Shown: positions 17,582-25,720, numbered from the stretch's first letter. The stretch: DNA of 64,000 nt from Paenibacillus sp. HWE-109 (GCF_022163125.1 NZ_CP091881.1:2170001-2234000); one strand, 5' to 3'. Translations and numbers: made by a program. Notes: generated from the sequence alone by a model not told the origin.

Positions 17582-17781
17582 ATCTATGATTTGTCGCCTT
17601 TAAGAGGAGCATCTCTCAGGCTGGCAAAGCCGTTTTTCCTATGTCAGGCGGCCACACTGTTATAATCAAATATTCCGGCTCCTTAAATTGACTTTCCCAA
17701 GCATTTCCTACACAATGATGAAGGAATACGCTGATTCTTAGCCTATTTCTAACGTCGGATTGAGATCCAAAGGAGACCTTT
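17582..17781. promoter_or_regulatory. hflX upstream region with a weak promoter candidate
   Basis: No gene is seen here. TTGACT (17688-17693) and CACAAT (17711-17716) spaced by 17 bases are a possible but weak promoter. AGGAG at 17771 is the ribosome site of the next gene. Confidence 0.35.
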
Positions 17782-19107
17782 ATGAAAACAACTTCACATA
17801 TGGTAGAGAAAGAAATCGATGACAGAGCTGTGCTCGTCAGTCTAGTTACGCAGAAGCAGAAGAAAAATGAACTGCTTGCCGAGTATTCCCTGCAGGAATT
17901 GGTCAAGTTAGCTGAAACCGCAGGCGTTCTGGTGCTTGAAACGATGACGCAGAACAAGGAAACGAAGGATGCCAAATGGTTTATCGGCAAAGGGAAAGTA
18001 GAAGAGCTAAAGCTTCGTCTTGAGGAGCTTGGCGGCAATACGGCTATCTTCGATCAGGAATTGTCGGGAGCGCAAGTGCGGAATTTGGAAGCTGCGCTGG
18101 ATGTCAAAATTATTGACCGGACGCAATTAATTCTGGATATTTTCGCACAGCGCGCGAAAACAAGAGAAGGGATCATCCAGGTTGAACTAGCCCAACTGAG
18201 TTACTTGCTTCCTCGATTGTCTGGGCAAGGGAAGAATCTCTCCCGACTAGGAGGAGGTATCGGGACCAGAGGTCCTGGTGAATCCAAACTGGAGACGGAT
18301 CGCAGACACATCCGTGGGCGTATTGACGAATTGAAAGCGCAGCTGGAAGAAGTGGTTCGCCACCGCACATTGCATCGGGAACGCCGCAAGAAGACCGGTG
18401 TGTTTCAGGTCGCCTTGGTTGGTTATACGAACGCAGGGAAATCAACTTTATTGAAACAATTGACACAAGCGGACGTCTATATTGAGAATCAATTGTTTGC
18501 CACGCTGGACCCGACTTCCCGGACGATGGAACTGCCAAGCGGCAAAGAAATTGTTTTGACCGATACCGTAGGCTTTATTCAGAATTTGCCGCATGATCTG
18601 GTTGCTTCATTCCGCGCTACATTGGAAGAAGCGAATGAGGCTGACTTGATTCTGCACGTAGTGGACAGCTCAACAGATATGCGCGGCGAGCAAATGCGAG
18701 TTGTTGCCGAGGTCCTGGAAGAACTTGGCGCGCATCAGAAAGAACAATTGACGATTTTCAATAAAATAGATATGTGTTCGCAAGATGATGTGGAGATGCT
18801 CTCAACGGAAGGCGAATTTCTGAAAATCAGTGCGTATAACGCGGCAGATTTGGAACGCTTGCGCAATGTCATTCAAGAAAAGCTTATGGGCGAAAGCAGA
18901 GAGTTTCGCATTCCGGCGGATAAAGGGGATATCATTTCCTTGATGTATCGGATTGGAGATGTGCTCGAAACGGATGTCGATGGGGAAGACATGGTGTTCA
19001 AAGTTCGCTTAAATACAGATGATTATGTCAAAGTAGCCCATCAATTAGTGGCCTTCGACTTGCAAGCGCAGCAAGAGTTACAAGATCATGAGGGAGAGAG
19101 TTACTAA
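17782..19107 (+). CDS. hflX: Ribosome-associated GTPase HflX
   Basis: 441 residues. An N-terminal HflX domain (about 1-195) with AKWFIGKGKVEEL and the glycine-rich LSRLGGGIGTRGPGESKLE linker leads into a GTPase domain with GYTNAGKSTLL (G1), DTVGFIQNLP (G3), and NKID (G4). HflX splits stalled or stressed 70S ribosomes. ATG 17782 has AGGAG 6 bases upstream. The order hflX-ynbB-glnR-glnA is conserved with B. subtilis. Confidence 0.95.
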   Translation: MKTTSHMVEKEIDDRAVLVSLVTQKQKKNELLAEYSLQELVKLAETAGVLVLETMTQNKETKDAKWFIGKGKVEELKLRLEELGGNTAIFDQELSGAQVRNLEAALDVKIIDRTQLILDIFAQRAKTREGIIQVELAQLSYLLPRLSGQGKNLSRLGGGIGTRGPGESKLETDRRHIRGRIDELKAQLEEVVRHRTLHRERRKKTGVFQVALVGYTNAGKSTLLKQLTQADVYIENQLFATLDPTSRTMELPSGKEIVLTDTVGFIQNLPHDLVASFRATLEEANEADLILHVVDSSTDMRGEQMRVVAEVLEELGAHQKEQLTIFNKIDMCSQDDVEMLSTEGEFLKISAYNAADLERLRNVIQEKLMGESREFRIPADKGDIISLMYRIGDVLETDVDGEDMVFKVRLNTDDYVKVAHQLVAFDLQAQQELQDHEGESY

Positions 19108-19109
19108 TC

Positions 19110-20360
19110 ATGCAATTCGGGGATAAAGTCATGGGTTTAATGGAAAGCGCCGAGTGCACCGTGGAAGGTGCTTTCCGTCAGATTGAGAAGACCATTGATT
19201 TGAATCAGTGGAAAGTGATTCGCGCTTTTCAGGAGCATAAAGTAAGTGATTATCATTTTGCTTCATCGACTGGTTATGGGTATAATGATCGCGGTCGTGA
19301 AGTATTGGATCTCGTGTATGCGGATGCGATGGGAGCAGAAGCAGCGCTAGTTCGTCCTCATTTTGTATCAGGCACGCATACAATTGGCACTGCGTTGTTT
19401 GGCGTTCTGCGACCAAGCGAACATCTACTTTACATCACAGGGAAGCCCTATGACACATTGCACAAAGTCATCGGAAAACCTGGTGATGGGACAGGTTCAT
19501 TGCAGGACTTCGGCATCGGATACAGCGAAGTCGCTTTAACGGAAGATGGCGCTCCCGATTGGAGCGCCATCACCGCGGCTATTCAGCCGAACACCAAGGT
19601 GATCGGTATCCAGCGCTCGCGCGGCTATTCGTGGCGCCCGTCGTTCACGATCGAACAGATTGGCGAAATGGTTCGCTTCGTCAAAGAAATCAACCCAGCC
19701 CTTATCGTGTTCGTCGATAATTGCTATGGGGAATTCACCGAGCTGCAGGAGCCGACGCAAGTTGGCGTCGACCTCATGGCGGGCTCGCTCATCAAGAACC
19801 CCGGCGGCGGCATCGCCCCTTCCGGCGGTTATATTGCCGGGCGGCGCGACCTTGTCGAGCTTGCCGCCTACCGCTTGACCGCCCCCGGAATCGGGGGCGA
19901 GGTCGGTGCCATGCTCGGCGCCACGCGCGCGATGTTTCAAGGGCTCTTCCTGGCCCCTCACTTGGTGGGGCAAGCTGTCAAGGGCTCTGTCTTCGCCGCT
20001 GCGGTGTTCGAAGAGCTGGGCTTCGAGAGCCATCCGCGTTGGCAGACGCCGCGCACGGACCTGATTCAAGCGATCCGCTTCACGTCCGCGGATCACTTGA
20101 TCACGTTCGTGCAGGGCATCCAGAAGGCGGCTGCGGTGGATTCGCACGTGGTTCCTGAACCATGGGATATGCCTGGCTATGAGCATCCTGTTATTATGGC
20201 GGCAGGAACGTTCATCCAAGGGGGCAGCTTGGAATTGTCCGCAGATGCGCCGATTCGTGAGCCGTATATCGCGTATATGCAGGGTGGGCTCACCTATTCC
20301 CACTGCAAATTAGGAGTAATGACGGCCATCCAGCATATGGAAGACAAGGGATTGTTGTGA
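19110..20360 (+). CDS. ynbB: YnbB-like PLP enzyme (methionine gamma-lyase family, aluminium-resistance type)
   Basis: 416 residues of the fold-type I PLP family annotated as cystathionine beta-lyase-like / aluminium resistance proteins. Family blocks include SSTGYGYNDRGREVLD, VRPHFVSGTHTI, FVDNCYGEF and MAGSLIKNPGGGIAPSGGYIAGR, where the Lys of SLIKNPGG is the expected Schiff-base lysine. The physiological reaction is not established. It begins 3 bases after the hflX stop. The DNA between about 19550 and 20140 is visibly richer in G and C than either end of the gene, although the protein is normal throughout. Confidence 0.88.
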   Translation: MQFGDKVMGLMESAECTVEGAFRQIEKTIDLNQWKVIRAFQEHKVSDYHFASSTGYGYNDRGREVLDLVYADAMGAEAALVRPHFVSGTHTIGTALFGVLRPSEHLLYITGKPYDTLHKVIGKPGDGTGSLQDFGIGYSEVALTEDGAPDWSAITAAIQPNTKVIGIQRSRGYSWRPSFTIEQIGEMVRFVKEINPALIVFVDNCYGEFTELQEPTQVGVDLMAGSLIKNPGGGIAPSGGYIAGRRDLVELAAYRLTAPGIGGEVGAMLGATRAMFQGLFLAPHLVGQAVKGSVFAAAVFEELGFESHPRWQTPRTDLIQAIRFTSADHLITFVQGIQKAAAVDSHVVPEPWDMPGYEHPVIMAAGTFIQGGSLELSADAPIREPYIAYMQGGLTYSHCKLGVMTAIQHMEDKGLL

Positions 20361-20371
20361 AAATTCAGACT

Positions 20372-20420
20372 GTGAACAAACCTGACACTCCTTGACACGT
20401 TTTTGTTAGAAAGGTACAAT
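20372..20420 (+). promoter_or_regulatory. glnRA promoter with GlnR/TnrA operator
   Basis: TGTGAACAAACCTGACA (20372-20388) fits TGTNA-N7-TNACA exactly. It ends 4 bases before -35 TTGACA (20393-20398); -10 TACAAT (20415-20420) follows after 16 bases. This supports nitrogen-dependent autorepression of glnR-glnA. A second, imperfect half-site may overlap the spacer (TGTTAGAAAGGTACA). Confidence 0.85.
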
Positions 20421-20456
20421 AAGGTTGAGGTACTTTATTTATCAGGAGTGATTAGC

Positions 20457-20867
20457 ATGAGTGATGACATACGTAGAAATATGGCGTTATTCCCCATCGG
20501 AATCGTCATGAAGCTGACTGATTTAACCGCGAGACAAATTCGCTATTATGAGCAACACGAACTTATTATTCCGGCCCGAACAGCTGGTAATCAACGCCTC
20601 TATTCCTTTAATGATGTTGAACGACTTCTTGAAATTAAGGACTTGATTGAAAAAGGTGTAAATATCGCCGGTATCAAGCAGGTACTCATCCCGGTGGATA
20701 AAGATTCCGAAGACGCAACCATTTTGAACGAGCACACAGAAGTTAAGCGTAAAGAATTAACTGACTCCCAACTGCACAAAATGTTGAAGCAGCAGTTGAT
20801 TGGCGGGGGTAAGCGCCCTGATCAGGTTTCTCTGATCCAAGGTCAACTTTCCCGGTTTTATAAATAA
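20457..20867 (+). CDS. glnR: Glutamine synthetase repressor GlnR (MerR family)
   Basis: 136 residues from ATG 20457, with CAGGAGTG 7 bases upstream; the in-frame codon at 20403 lies inside the promoter and is excluded. The N-terminal MerR helix-turn-helix shows MKLTDLTARQIRYYEQHELI-type residues followed by RLYSFNDVERLLEIKDLIEKGVNIAGIKQ. The C-terminal tail is the regulatory segment sensed through feedback-inhibited GlnA. It represses its own operon and other nitrogen genes. glnA follows after 40 bases. Confidence 0.95.
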   Translation: MSDDIRRNMALFPIGIVMKLTDLTARQIRYYEQHELIIPARTAGNQRLYSFNDVERLLEIKDLIEKGVNIAGIKQVLIPVDKDSEDATILNEHTEVKRKELTDSQLHKMLKQQLIGGGKRPDQVSLIQGQLSRFYK

Positions 20868-20907
20868 CTTTTCGTAAGCGCTTGTAAAATTGAGAGGAGA
20901 CTGAACC

Positions 20908-22248
20908 GTGACTTACAACAACAACTACTCAAGAGAAGATATTCTACGTATTGCCAAGGAAGAGAATGTTCGTTTCATTCGCCTTCAATTCACCGATTTG
21001 ATGGGCAGCATCAAGAACGTTGAAATCCCTTTCAGCCAACTTGAGAAAGCACTCGATAATAAAATGATGTTTGATGGTTCATCCATCGAAGGTTATGTTC
21101 GTATTGAAGAATCGGATATGTACTTATACCCGGATCTGGATACATGGGTTATTTTCCCATGGGTAACGGAGAGCAAAGTAGCTCGTTTGATCTGCGATAT
21201 TTATATGCCGGATGGCAACCCATTCGCTGGAGATCCGCGGGCTATTCTCAAAAATGCGCTGAAACAAGCCGAAGAAATGGGCTATACAGCGATGAACGTT
21301 GGGCCAGAACCGGAATTTTTCCTGTTCAAAACCGATGACAAAGGGAATCCGACAACAGAACTGAATGACCAAGGTGGGTACTTCGACTTGGCTCCGATGG
21401 ATCTCGGCGAAAACTGTCGCCGTGATATCGTTTTGACGTTGGAAGAAATGGGCTTTGAAATTGAAGCTTCTCACCATGAAGTTGCGCCTGGTCAACACGA
21501 AATCGATTTCAAATATGCCGATGCCATCAAAGCGGCTGACCAAATTCAAACATTCAAATTAGTTGTAAAAACCGTTGCAAGACAGCATGGTCTTCATGCG
21601 ACATTCATGCCAAAACCATTATTCGGCATGAACGGTTCAGGCATGCACTGTCACCAATCGCTGTTCAAAGGCGATGTGAACGTATTTTACGAAGAAAGCG
21701 ACAAGTTAGGTTTGAGCACCGTCGCAAGACAGTATATGGCAGGCGTACTTCGTCATGCACGCTCTTTTGCTGCGATTACGAATCCGACTGTTAACTCCTA
21801 TAAACGTCTAGTTCCAGGTTATGAAGCGCCTTGCTATGTGGCATGGTCTGCAAGCAACCGCAGCCCGATGATTCGTATTCCAGCTTCCCGTGGATTAAGC
21901 ACGCGCGTTGAAGTGCGCAACCCGGATCCTGCTGCGAATCCTTACTTAGCGCTCGCTGTTATGCTGGCTGCTGGTTTGGACGGCATTAAGAACAAAATGC
22001 AGCTGCCTCCTCCAACTGACCGCAATATCTACGTGATGTCGGAAGAAGAGAGAGAAAGCCAAGGCATCCCTAGCTTGCCGCTCAACCTGAAACAAGCGTT
22101 GGACGAGCTGCTTCGTGATGATGTGATTTGTGACACACTTGGCGAGCATGCTTTGGCTCACTTCTATGAGCTCAAAGAAATCGAGTGGGATATGTATAGA
22201 ACGCAAGTTCACCAATGGGAAAGAGATCAGTATCTTTCCCTTTACTAG
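20908..22248 (+). CDS. glnA: Glutamine synthetase, type I
   Basis: 446 residues, normal for Gram-positive GSI-alpha. Conserved blocks are MFDGSSIEGYVRIEESD, GPEPEFFLF, HEVAPGQHEIDF, HATFMPKPLFGMNGSGMH, NSYKRLVPGYEAP (flap loop with the active-site Glu), SASNRSPMIRIP and RNPDPAANPYLA. It makes glutamine from glutamate, ammonia and ATP, and feedback-inhibited enzyme activates GlnR. No adenylylation tyrosine context typical of the beta type is apparent. GTG start with GAGAGGAG upstream; a strong terminator follows directly. Confidence 0.97.
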   Translation: MTYNNNYSREDILRIAKEENVRFIRLQFTDLMGSIKNVEIPFSQLEKALDNKMMFDGSSIEGYVRIEESDMYLYPDLDTWVIFPWVTESKVARLICDIYMPDGNPFAGDPRAILKNALKQAEEMGYTAMNVGPEPEFFLFKTDDKGNPTTELNDQGGYFDLAPMDLGENCRRDIVLTLEEMGFEIEASHHEVAPGQHEIDFKYADAIKAADQIQTFKLVVKTVARQHGLHATFMPKPLFGMNGSGMHCHQSLFKGDVNVFYEESDKLGLSTVARQYMAGVLRHARSFAAITNPTVNSYKRLVPGYEAPCYVAWSASNRSPMIRIPASRGLSTRVEVRNPDPAANPYLALAVMLAAGLDGIKNKMQLPPPTDRNIYVMSEEERESQGIPSLPLNLKQALDELLRDDVICDTLGEHALAHFYELKEIEWDMYRTQVHQWERDQYLSLY

Positions 22249-22253
22249 AATTG

Positions 22254-22289
22254 AAACCCTTGACGCCGTTGGCGTTGAGGGTTTTTTTG
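22254..22289 (+). terminator. Intrinsic terminator after glnA
   Basis: AAACCCTTGACGCC (22254-22267) pairs with GGCGTTGAGGGTTT (22271-22284) around a 3-base loop, with internal G-U pairs, and is followed by a T-run. Confidence 0.9.
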
Positions 22290-22345
22290 TTAACGTTCAC
22301 CGGAAACTTCTTTGCTATGCGATTTTCGGTTTGGGTCTCAAAGGG

Positions 22346-22486
22346 AATCTAATGAACTGCATGAAGCTTATCGACGAGAAATTGGCTACTTTTGCGATTT
22401 AATGAACTGAATTGGTGTTATCGAGCAGATTTTAGGCGGAAAGGTGATCGTTTGCTTGGAATAGCGCGTCTGGAATTCATTAGATT
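22346..22486. repeat. Second intergenic repeat element: ~50-bp tandem units inside inverted ends
   Basis: AATCTAATGAA (22346-22356) and its exact inverse TTCATTAGATT (22476-22486) bound the block. Inside, TTTAATGAACTGAATTGG (around 22398) repeats the left end CTAATGAACTGCATGA with a 50-base period, each followed by TTATCGA. No coding capacity is seen. The overall plan matches the element near 17.4 kb though the sequences differ. Confidence 0.65.
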
Positions 22487-22502
22487 TTCAGAATGACCAA
22501 TT

Positions 22503-22943
22503 TTAATCGAATAAAAGGCATTGAGTTCGTAAGGAGGCTGATAGGAAAGCCCTCAAGAAAGAATGAGGGCTGTAAATAGGTTGGATAGGTGGACTCAAAG
22601 TAGAAATGTAAGTCAGGTCCTGCTGAAGAATACGTTGATCGGTAATCAGGTTTCCGAATGCATCAATGCCGAATATAGACATAACTGTACTCGTTGAGTT
22701 TAAAACATTAATTTGAACTTCATAGGCAACGTTGCCAGCAATAACAAACTCACGAACATCAAAAGAATTAGCGAGCACGATATAAGAGGATACATAGTCC
22801 GTATGAAATACCGTTGAATCCACAGAAGCAAAGATTTGTACCGTTATTATCGCGGTGTTATGGGTATCGATATTTCTTGTGTTTACTACAATGTTAGCGG
22901 CTCCTGTATTCGTATTCGTAATTACACCAGTTGTAAAAGGCAT
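22503..22943 (-). CDS. Hypothetical protein, possibly spore-surface
   Basis: 146 residues from the ATG at 22943 (reading left), with GGGAGG 10 bases upstream; a TTG two codons earlier is the alternative. The protein is rich in Thr, Ser, Val, Ile and Asn and looks beta-rich: PFTTGVITNTNTGAANIVV, NIDTHNTAIITVQIFASV, FGIDAFGNLITDQRIL. This style resembles small proteins of unknown function in spore-forming bacilli, some associated with the exosporium, so a spore-surface role is only a guess. The last ~25 residues run through a hairpin at 22548-22571 and look unrelated to the rest. No signal peptide is seen. Confidence 0.6.
   Translation of the reverse strand: MPFTTGVITNTNTGAANIVVNTRNIDTHNTAIITVQIFASVDSTVFHTDYVSSYIVLANSFDVREFVIAGNVAYEVQINVLNSTSTVMSIFGIDAFGNLITDQRILQQDLTYISTLSPPIQPIYSPHSFLRAFLSASLRTQCLLFD
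22548..22571 (-). terminator. Hairpin within the 3' end of the hypothetical gene
   Basis: AGCCCTCA (22548-22555) and TGAGGGCT (22564-22571) form a perfect 8-bp stem. Read leftward it is followed by TTTCCT, a weak T-tract. It lies inside the annotated reading frame, 45 bases before the stop. Confidence 0.45.
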
Positions 22944-23092
22944 GTCCAACTTACCTCCCTTCCTTAGTTTCTATTAACATATTCTTCTGAAAAATAAGTG
23001 TGAGGGTATTGGTTTAGTAGATATATATTATTGGATAGGATGATGAGAGCACTATTTTATTTTCGGAACGAAATGATGTACGATAGGAGAAT

Positions 23093-23132
23093 CCCGTCAG
23101 AATTAGGAGTTTCCTAATTGGATGGGCTTTTT
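23093..23132 (+). promoter_or_regulatory. Attenuator-like terminator hairpin in the leader of the M29 aminopeptidase gene
   Basis: An inner stem AATTAGGA (23101-23108) / TCCTAATT (23112-23119) is extended by CCCGTC (23093-23098) / GATGGG (23121-23126) and followed by CTTTTT. It ends 7 bases before the AAGGAGAG ribosome site. The nearest gene to the left is on the other strand and glnA already has a terminator, so this hairpin probably acts on the aminopeptidase transcript itself. Confidence 0.6.
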
Positions 23133-23156
23133 CACACGAAGGAGAGAAATATAGGA

Positions 23157-24395
23157 ATGGACGATTTCACGAGAAATTTGGAAAAATATGCGGAGCTTGT
23201 CGTTAAGATTGGTGTGAACTTGAATAAAGGGCAGGATTTGTTAGTCGAATCTCCGCTGGAATCTTTAGAATTAACAAGACTTATTGTGAAAAAAGCCTAT
23301 GAAGCTGGAGCAAATTACGTGCACGTTCATTGGCAGGATGATGTGATTACACGCAGTAAATTTGAACATGCGCATGATGAGGCATTGGATTATTATCCAA
23401 CTTGGTACACGGAAATGCTGGAGCGATTTGTCGAAAATGGCGGGGCCTTGCTGAATATTAAGGTGCCAGATCCAGATCTGTACGCAGGTATTGAGGCTAG
23501 TCTAATCTCCAGGGCTTCCAAAGCTGCGGCTACCGCTCGTACGAAGTATCAACAATATGTCCGAACGAGTACGTTTAGTTGGTGCCTTATTAAAGCGCCG
23601 ACAGTTGCCTGGGCATCCAAGGTGTACGCGGATCTGCCAGAAGATCAGCGGGTAGAGGCGATGTGGGATGCTATTTTTCAAATGAACCGGGTGTATGAAG
23701 AGGATCCCGTAGCTGCTTGGCGCGTTCACATTGAACAGTTGAAACGTGTTCGGAAACTGCTGAATGAGAAACAATACAAAACCCTGCGTTATCGCGCGGC
23801 GGGCACCGATTTGGAGGTGGATTTGCCTGCGCATCATATTTGGTTAGGCGGCGATAAAGCGAACGCTAGTGGCATCCGTTTTGTGGCTAATATGCCAACG
23901 GAAGAAGTCTTTACGATGCCGGATAGAACGGGTGTTCGCGGTACCGTATCAAGTACAAAACCCTTGAATGTCAATGGGGCTTTGGTGGATCGCTTTTCGT
24001 TCCGCTTTGAAGAGGGGAAGGTCGTTGATTATCAAGCGGAAGTAGGTTATGAACATTTGGCCCGGTTGCTCGAAATGGACGAAGGCGCCCGCTATTTGGG
24101 TGAAGTTGCCCTTGTGCCTTACGGTTCACCAATTTCTAACATGAATCGAATTTTTTATAATACAGGTATTGATGAGAATGCTTCCTGTCATCTTGCTCTG
24201 GGGAGTTGTTACCCAATTAATATCCAAGGTGGCGCTTCTTTGTCGACAGATGAATTAAAAGCACGAGGCGGCAATACGAGCTTGATTCATGTTGATTTCA
24301 TGATTGGGACATCGGATCTGGAGATTGATGGTTATTTGGAAGATGGCACGGTTGAGGCTATTTTTCGTGGCGGGAACTGGGCACTTGTATTTTAG
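23157..24395 (+). CDS. M29 family aminopeptidase (AmpS/AmpT type)
   Basis: 412 residues from ATG 23157, which has AAGGAGAG 10 bases upstream; an earlier in-frame ATG (23118) lies in the terminator-like leader and is rejected. Family segments include NLNKGQDLLVESPLESLEL, YVHVHWQDD, NIKVPDPDLYAGIE, HNIWLGG-like AHHIWLGGDKANASG, FVANMPTEEVFTMPDRTGVRGTVSSTKPL and ALGSCYPINIQGG, where Glu/His/Asp residues bind two metal ions. It removes N-terminal residues from peptides in the cytoplasm. Confidence 0.92.
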   Translation: MDDFTRNLEKYAELVVKIGVNLNKGQDLLVESPLESLELTRLIVKKAYEAGANYVHVHWQDDVITRSKFEHAHDEALDYYPTWYTEMLERFVENGGALLNIKVPDPDLYAGIEASLISRASKAAATARTKYQQYVRTSTFSWCLIKAPTVAWASKVYADLPEDQRVEAMWDAIFQMNRVYEEDPVAAWRVHIEQLKRVRKLLNEKQYKTLRYRAAGTDLEVDLPAHHIWLGGDKANASGIRFVANMPTEEVFTMPDRTGVRGTVSSTKPLNVNGALVDRFSFRFEEGKVVDYQAEVGYEHLARLLEMDEGARYLGEVALVPYGSPISNMNRIFYNTGIDENASCHLALGSCYPINIQGGASLSTDELKARGGNTSLIHVDFMIGTSDLEIDGYLEDGTVEAIFRGGNWALVF

Positions 24396-24418
24396 TTGGT
24401 TGAATAGGCTGTGAAACG

Positions 24419-24456
24419 AAGAAACCGAGGGAGACAATCTCCGCTCGGTTTCTTTG
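24419..24456. terminator. Bidirectional terminator between the aminopeptidase and lexA
   Basis: AAGAAACCGAG (24419-24429) pairs with CTCGGTTTCTT (24444-24454); the loop has a GGAGA/TCTCC stem. It separates convergent genes. Confidence 0.85.
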
Positions 24457-24474
24457 TTATTCTAAGATGGTTGA

Positions 24475-25092
24475 CTACATATCCCGGAACAAGCCGATGA
24501 CACGTCCTAAAATCGTCACATGCTTGAGGAGAATCGGCTGTAAGGCGGAATTCTCAGGTTGTAGGCGAATATGATCGCGCTCTTTGTAGAAACGCTTCAC
24601 TGTGGCTTCATCGTCTTCTGTCATGGCAACTACGATGTCCCCGTTGTTCGCCGTTTGTTGCTGTTTCACAATGACATAATCGCCATTATGAATGCCAGCT
24701 TCAATCATACTGTCTCCCATTACGCTAAGCATAAATACGTTATTATCTTTGACCATGCTCACGGGAAGCGGGAAGTAGTCTTCGATATTCTCGGTTGCTG
24801 TAATAGGAACACCGGCGGTTACTTTACCAACTAAGGGAACACGCGCGACTGAAATGGCAAAGTGAGTTTCTGCGCCATCGAGGCCCAGAATTTCGATAGC
24901 ACGAGGTTTGGTAGGATCTCGACGAATTAAACCTTTCTTCTCAAGACGCTCCAAATGGCCATGTACGGTAGAACTGGATGCTAGTCCAACAGCTTCGCCG
25001 ATTTCTCTGACGGAAGGTGGATACCCCTTATCTTTCACTTCGTTCTTAATGAAATCCAATATAGCTTGTTGACGCTGCGAAATCTTGCTCAA
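24475..25092 (-). CDS. lexA: SOS repressor LexA
   Basis: 205 residues, matching Bacillus LexA. The N-terminal winged helix has QRQQAILDFI and SVREIGEAVGLASSSTVHGHLERLEKKGLI. The cleavage site is Ala-Gly in GKVTAGVPI, and the S24 protease dyad is Ser in GDSMIEAGI and Lys in VATVKRFYKE. RecA-stimulated self-cleavage relieves repression of SOS genes. The start is TTG at 25092 with GGAGTGAT 5-8 bases upstream. It is divergent from the yneA homologue, sharing a control region with four LexA boxes. Confidence 0.97.
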   Translation of the reverse strand: MSKISQRQQAILDFIKNEVKDKGYPPSVREIGEAVGLASSSTVHGHLERLEKKGLIRRDPTKPRAIEILGLDGAETHFAISVARVPLVGKVTAGVPITATENIEDYFPLPVSMVKDNNVFMLSVMGDSMIEAGIHNGDYVIVKQQQTANNGDIVVAMTEDDEATVKRFYKERDHIRLQPENSALQPILLKHVTILGRVIGLFRDM

Positions 25093-25127
25093 TAGTTATC
25101 ACTCCAATACTGGGAATCATTACCCAA

Positions 25128-25156
25128 AGTATAACATAGAACCCGAGTTCGTACAA
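25128..25156 (-). promoter_or_regulatory. lexA promoter
   Basis: Reading leftward: -35 TTGTAC (25156-25151) and -10 TATACT (25133-25128) with a 17-base spacer. One LexA box fills the spacer and a second overlaps the -35, consistent with autorepression. Confidence 0.75.
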
Positions 25157-25226
25157 ACATAAGTTCGAGAAAATGGGTTGACTCAAACATTTGTTCGTGT
25201 TATTCTAATACAAGAACAAATGTTTG
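25138..25226. promoter_or_regulatory. Four LexA boxes in the lexA-yneA intergenic region
   Basis: Matches to CGAAC-N4-GTTYG on the complementary strand: 25154-25167 (CGAACTTATGTTTG) and 25184-25197 (CGAACAAATGTTTG). One mismatch each: 25138-25151 (CGAACTCGGGTTCT) and, on the given strand, 25213-25226 (AGAACAAATGTTTG). The first pair covers the lexA promoter; the second pair covers the spacer and start region of the yneA promoter. Confidence 0.9.
25178..25206 (+). promoter_or_regulatory. yneA promoter
   Basis: -35 TTGACT (25178-25183) and -10 TATTCT (25201-25206), 17 bases apart. The spacer is occupied by a LexA box, so LexA binding would exclude RNA polymerase. Confidence 0.8.
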
Positions 25227-25240
25227 GGAGATGATTACTC

Positions 25241-25660
25241 ATGTATATGGCTTATACCAACACAACCAACTCACGTACACTTCATAGATCCGCTAACACA
25301 TCCAAAGGGATGACTTTCACTTCTGGCTATACTAAAGCTATTGTTCGCTTTGTTCTGTTAGCAATTATTCTTGGAACCGTGTTCTCATTTGGTGCAATTG
25401 TGCAGGCCTATGCGGGGGATCCGGCAGCAACGACAACGAGTACATCACTAGCCAAGCAAGCTGTCATCAGAGAAGTCTCCTCAATAGTAGTACCAGAGAA
25501 AATAGTTATTCAACGTGGAGACACGATTTGGCAGATTGCTTCCTTACATAAAAAGAATAGGGAGAACATTCGTTCTTATATCGATAAAATCAAAGCAATC
25601 AATCATTTGACCACCAGTTCATTGCAAGAAGGGCAGGTACTGATCCTGCCTGGTTCTTAA
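25241..25660 (+). CDS. yneA: YneA-like SOS cell-division inhibitor with LysM domain
   Basis: 139 residues. One membrane helix (~32-54, FVLLAIILGTVFSFGAIVQAYA) precedes an extracellular LysM domain: VIQRGDTIWQIAS and INHLTTSSLQEGQVLILP. In B. subtilis YneA delays septation during the SOS response, and its short half-life and surface location matter. The assignment rests on this architecture plus divergence from lexA and LexA-box control. ATG 25241 has GGGAG 10 bases upstream; ATG 25247 is too far. Confidence 0.88.
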   Translation: MYMAYTNTTNSRTLHRSANTSKGMTFTSGYTKAIVRFVLLAIILGTVFSFGAIVQAYAGDPAATTTSTSLAKQAVIREVSSIVVPEKIVIQRGDTIWQIASLHKKNRENIRSYIDKIKAINHLTTSSLQEGQVLILPGS

Positions 25661-25690
25661 AGCGATTGATTTCATACTCACTAATTAGCT

Positions 25691-25720
25691 GAGACGAGGA
25701 CATGTTCCTACGTCTCTTTT
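25691..25720 (+). terminator. Probable terminator after yneA
   Basis: GAGACG (25691-25696) pairs with CGTCTC (25711-25716), with GGA/TCC inside, followed by TTTT. A modest hairpin. Confidence 0.55.

Noticed and set aside
19536..20303. 255-residue minus-strand frame opposite ynbB
   Set aside because: It reflects the GC-rich patch of ynbB; the sense gene has full family motifs and the antisense product is Arg-rich and unrecognisable.
20873..20886. CGTAAGCGCTTGTA between glnR and glnA, similar to a CcpA cre site
   Set aside because: It matches only part of the consensus (three mismatches), and a site there would act within the operon; not strong enough to list.
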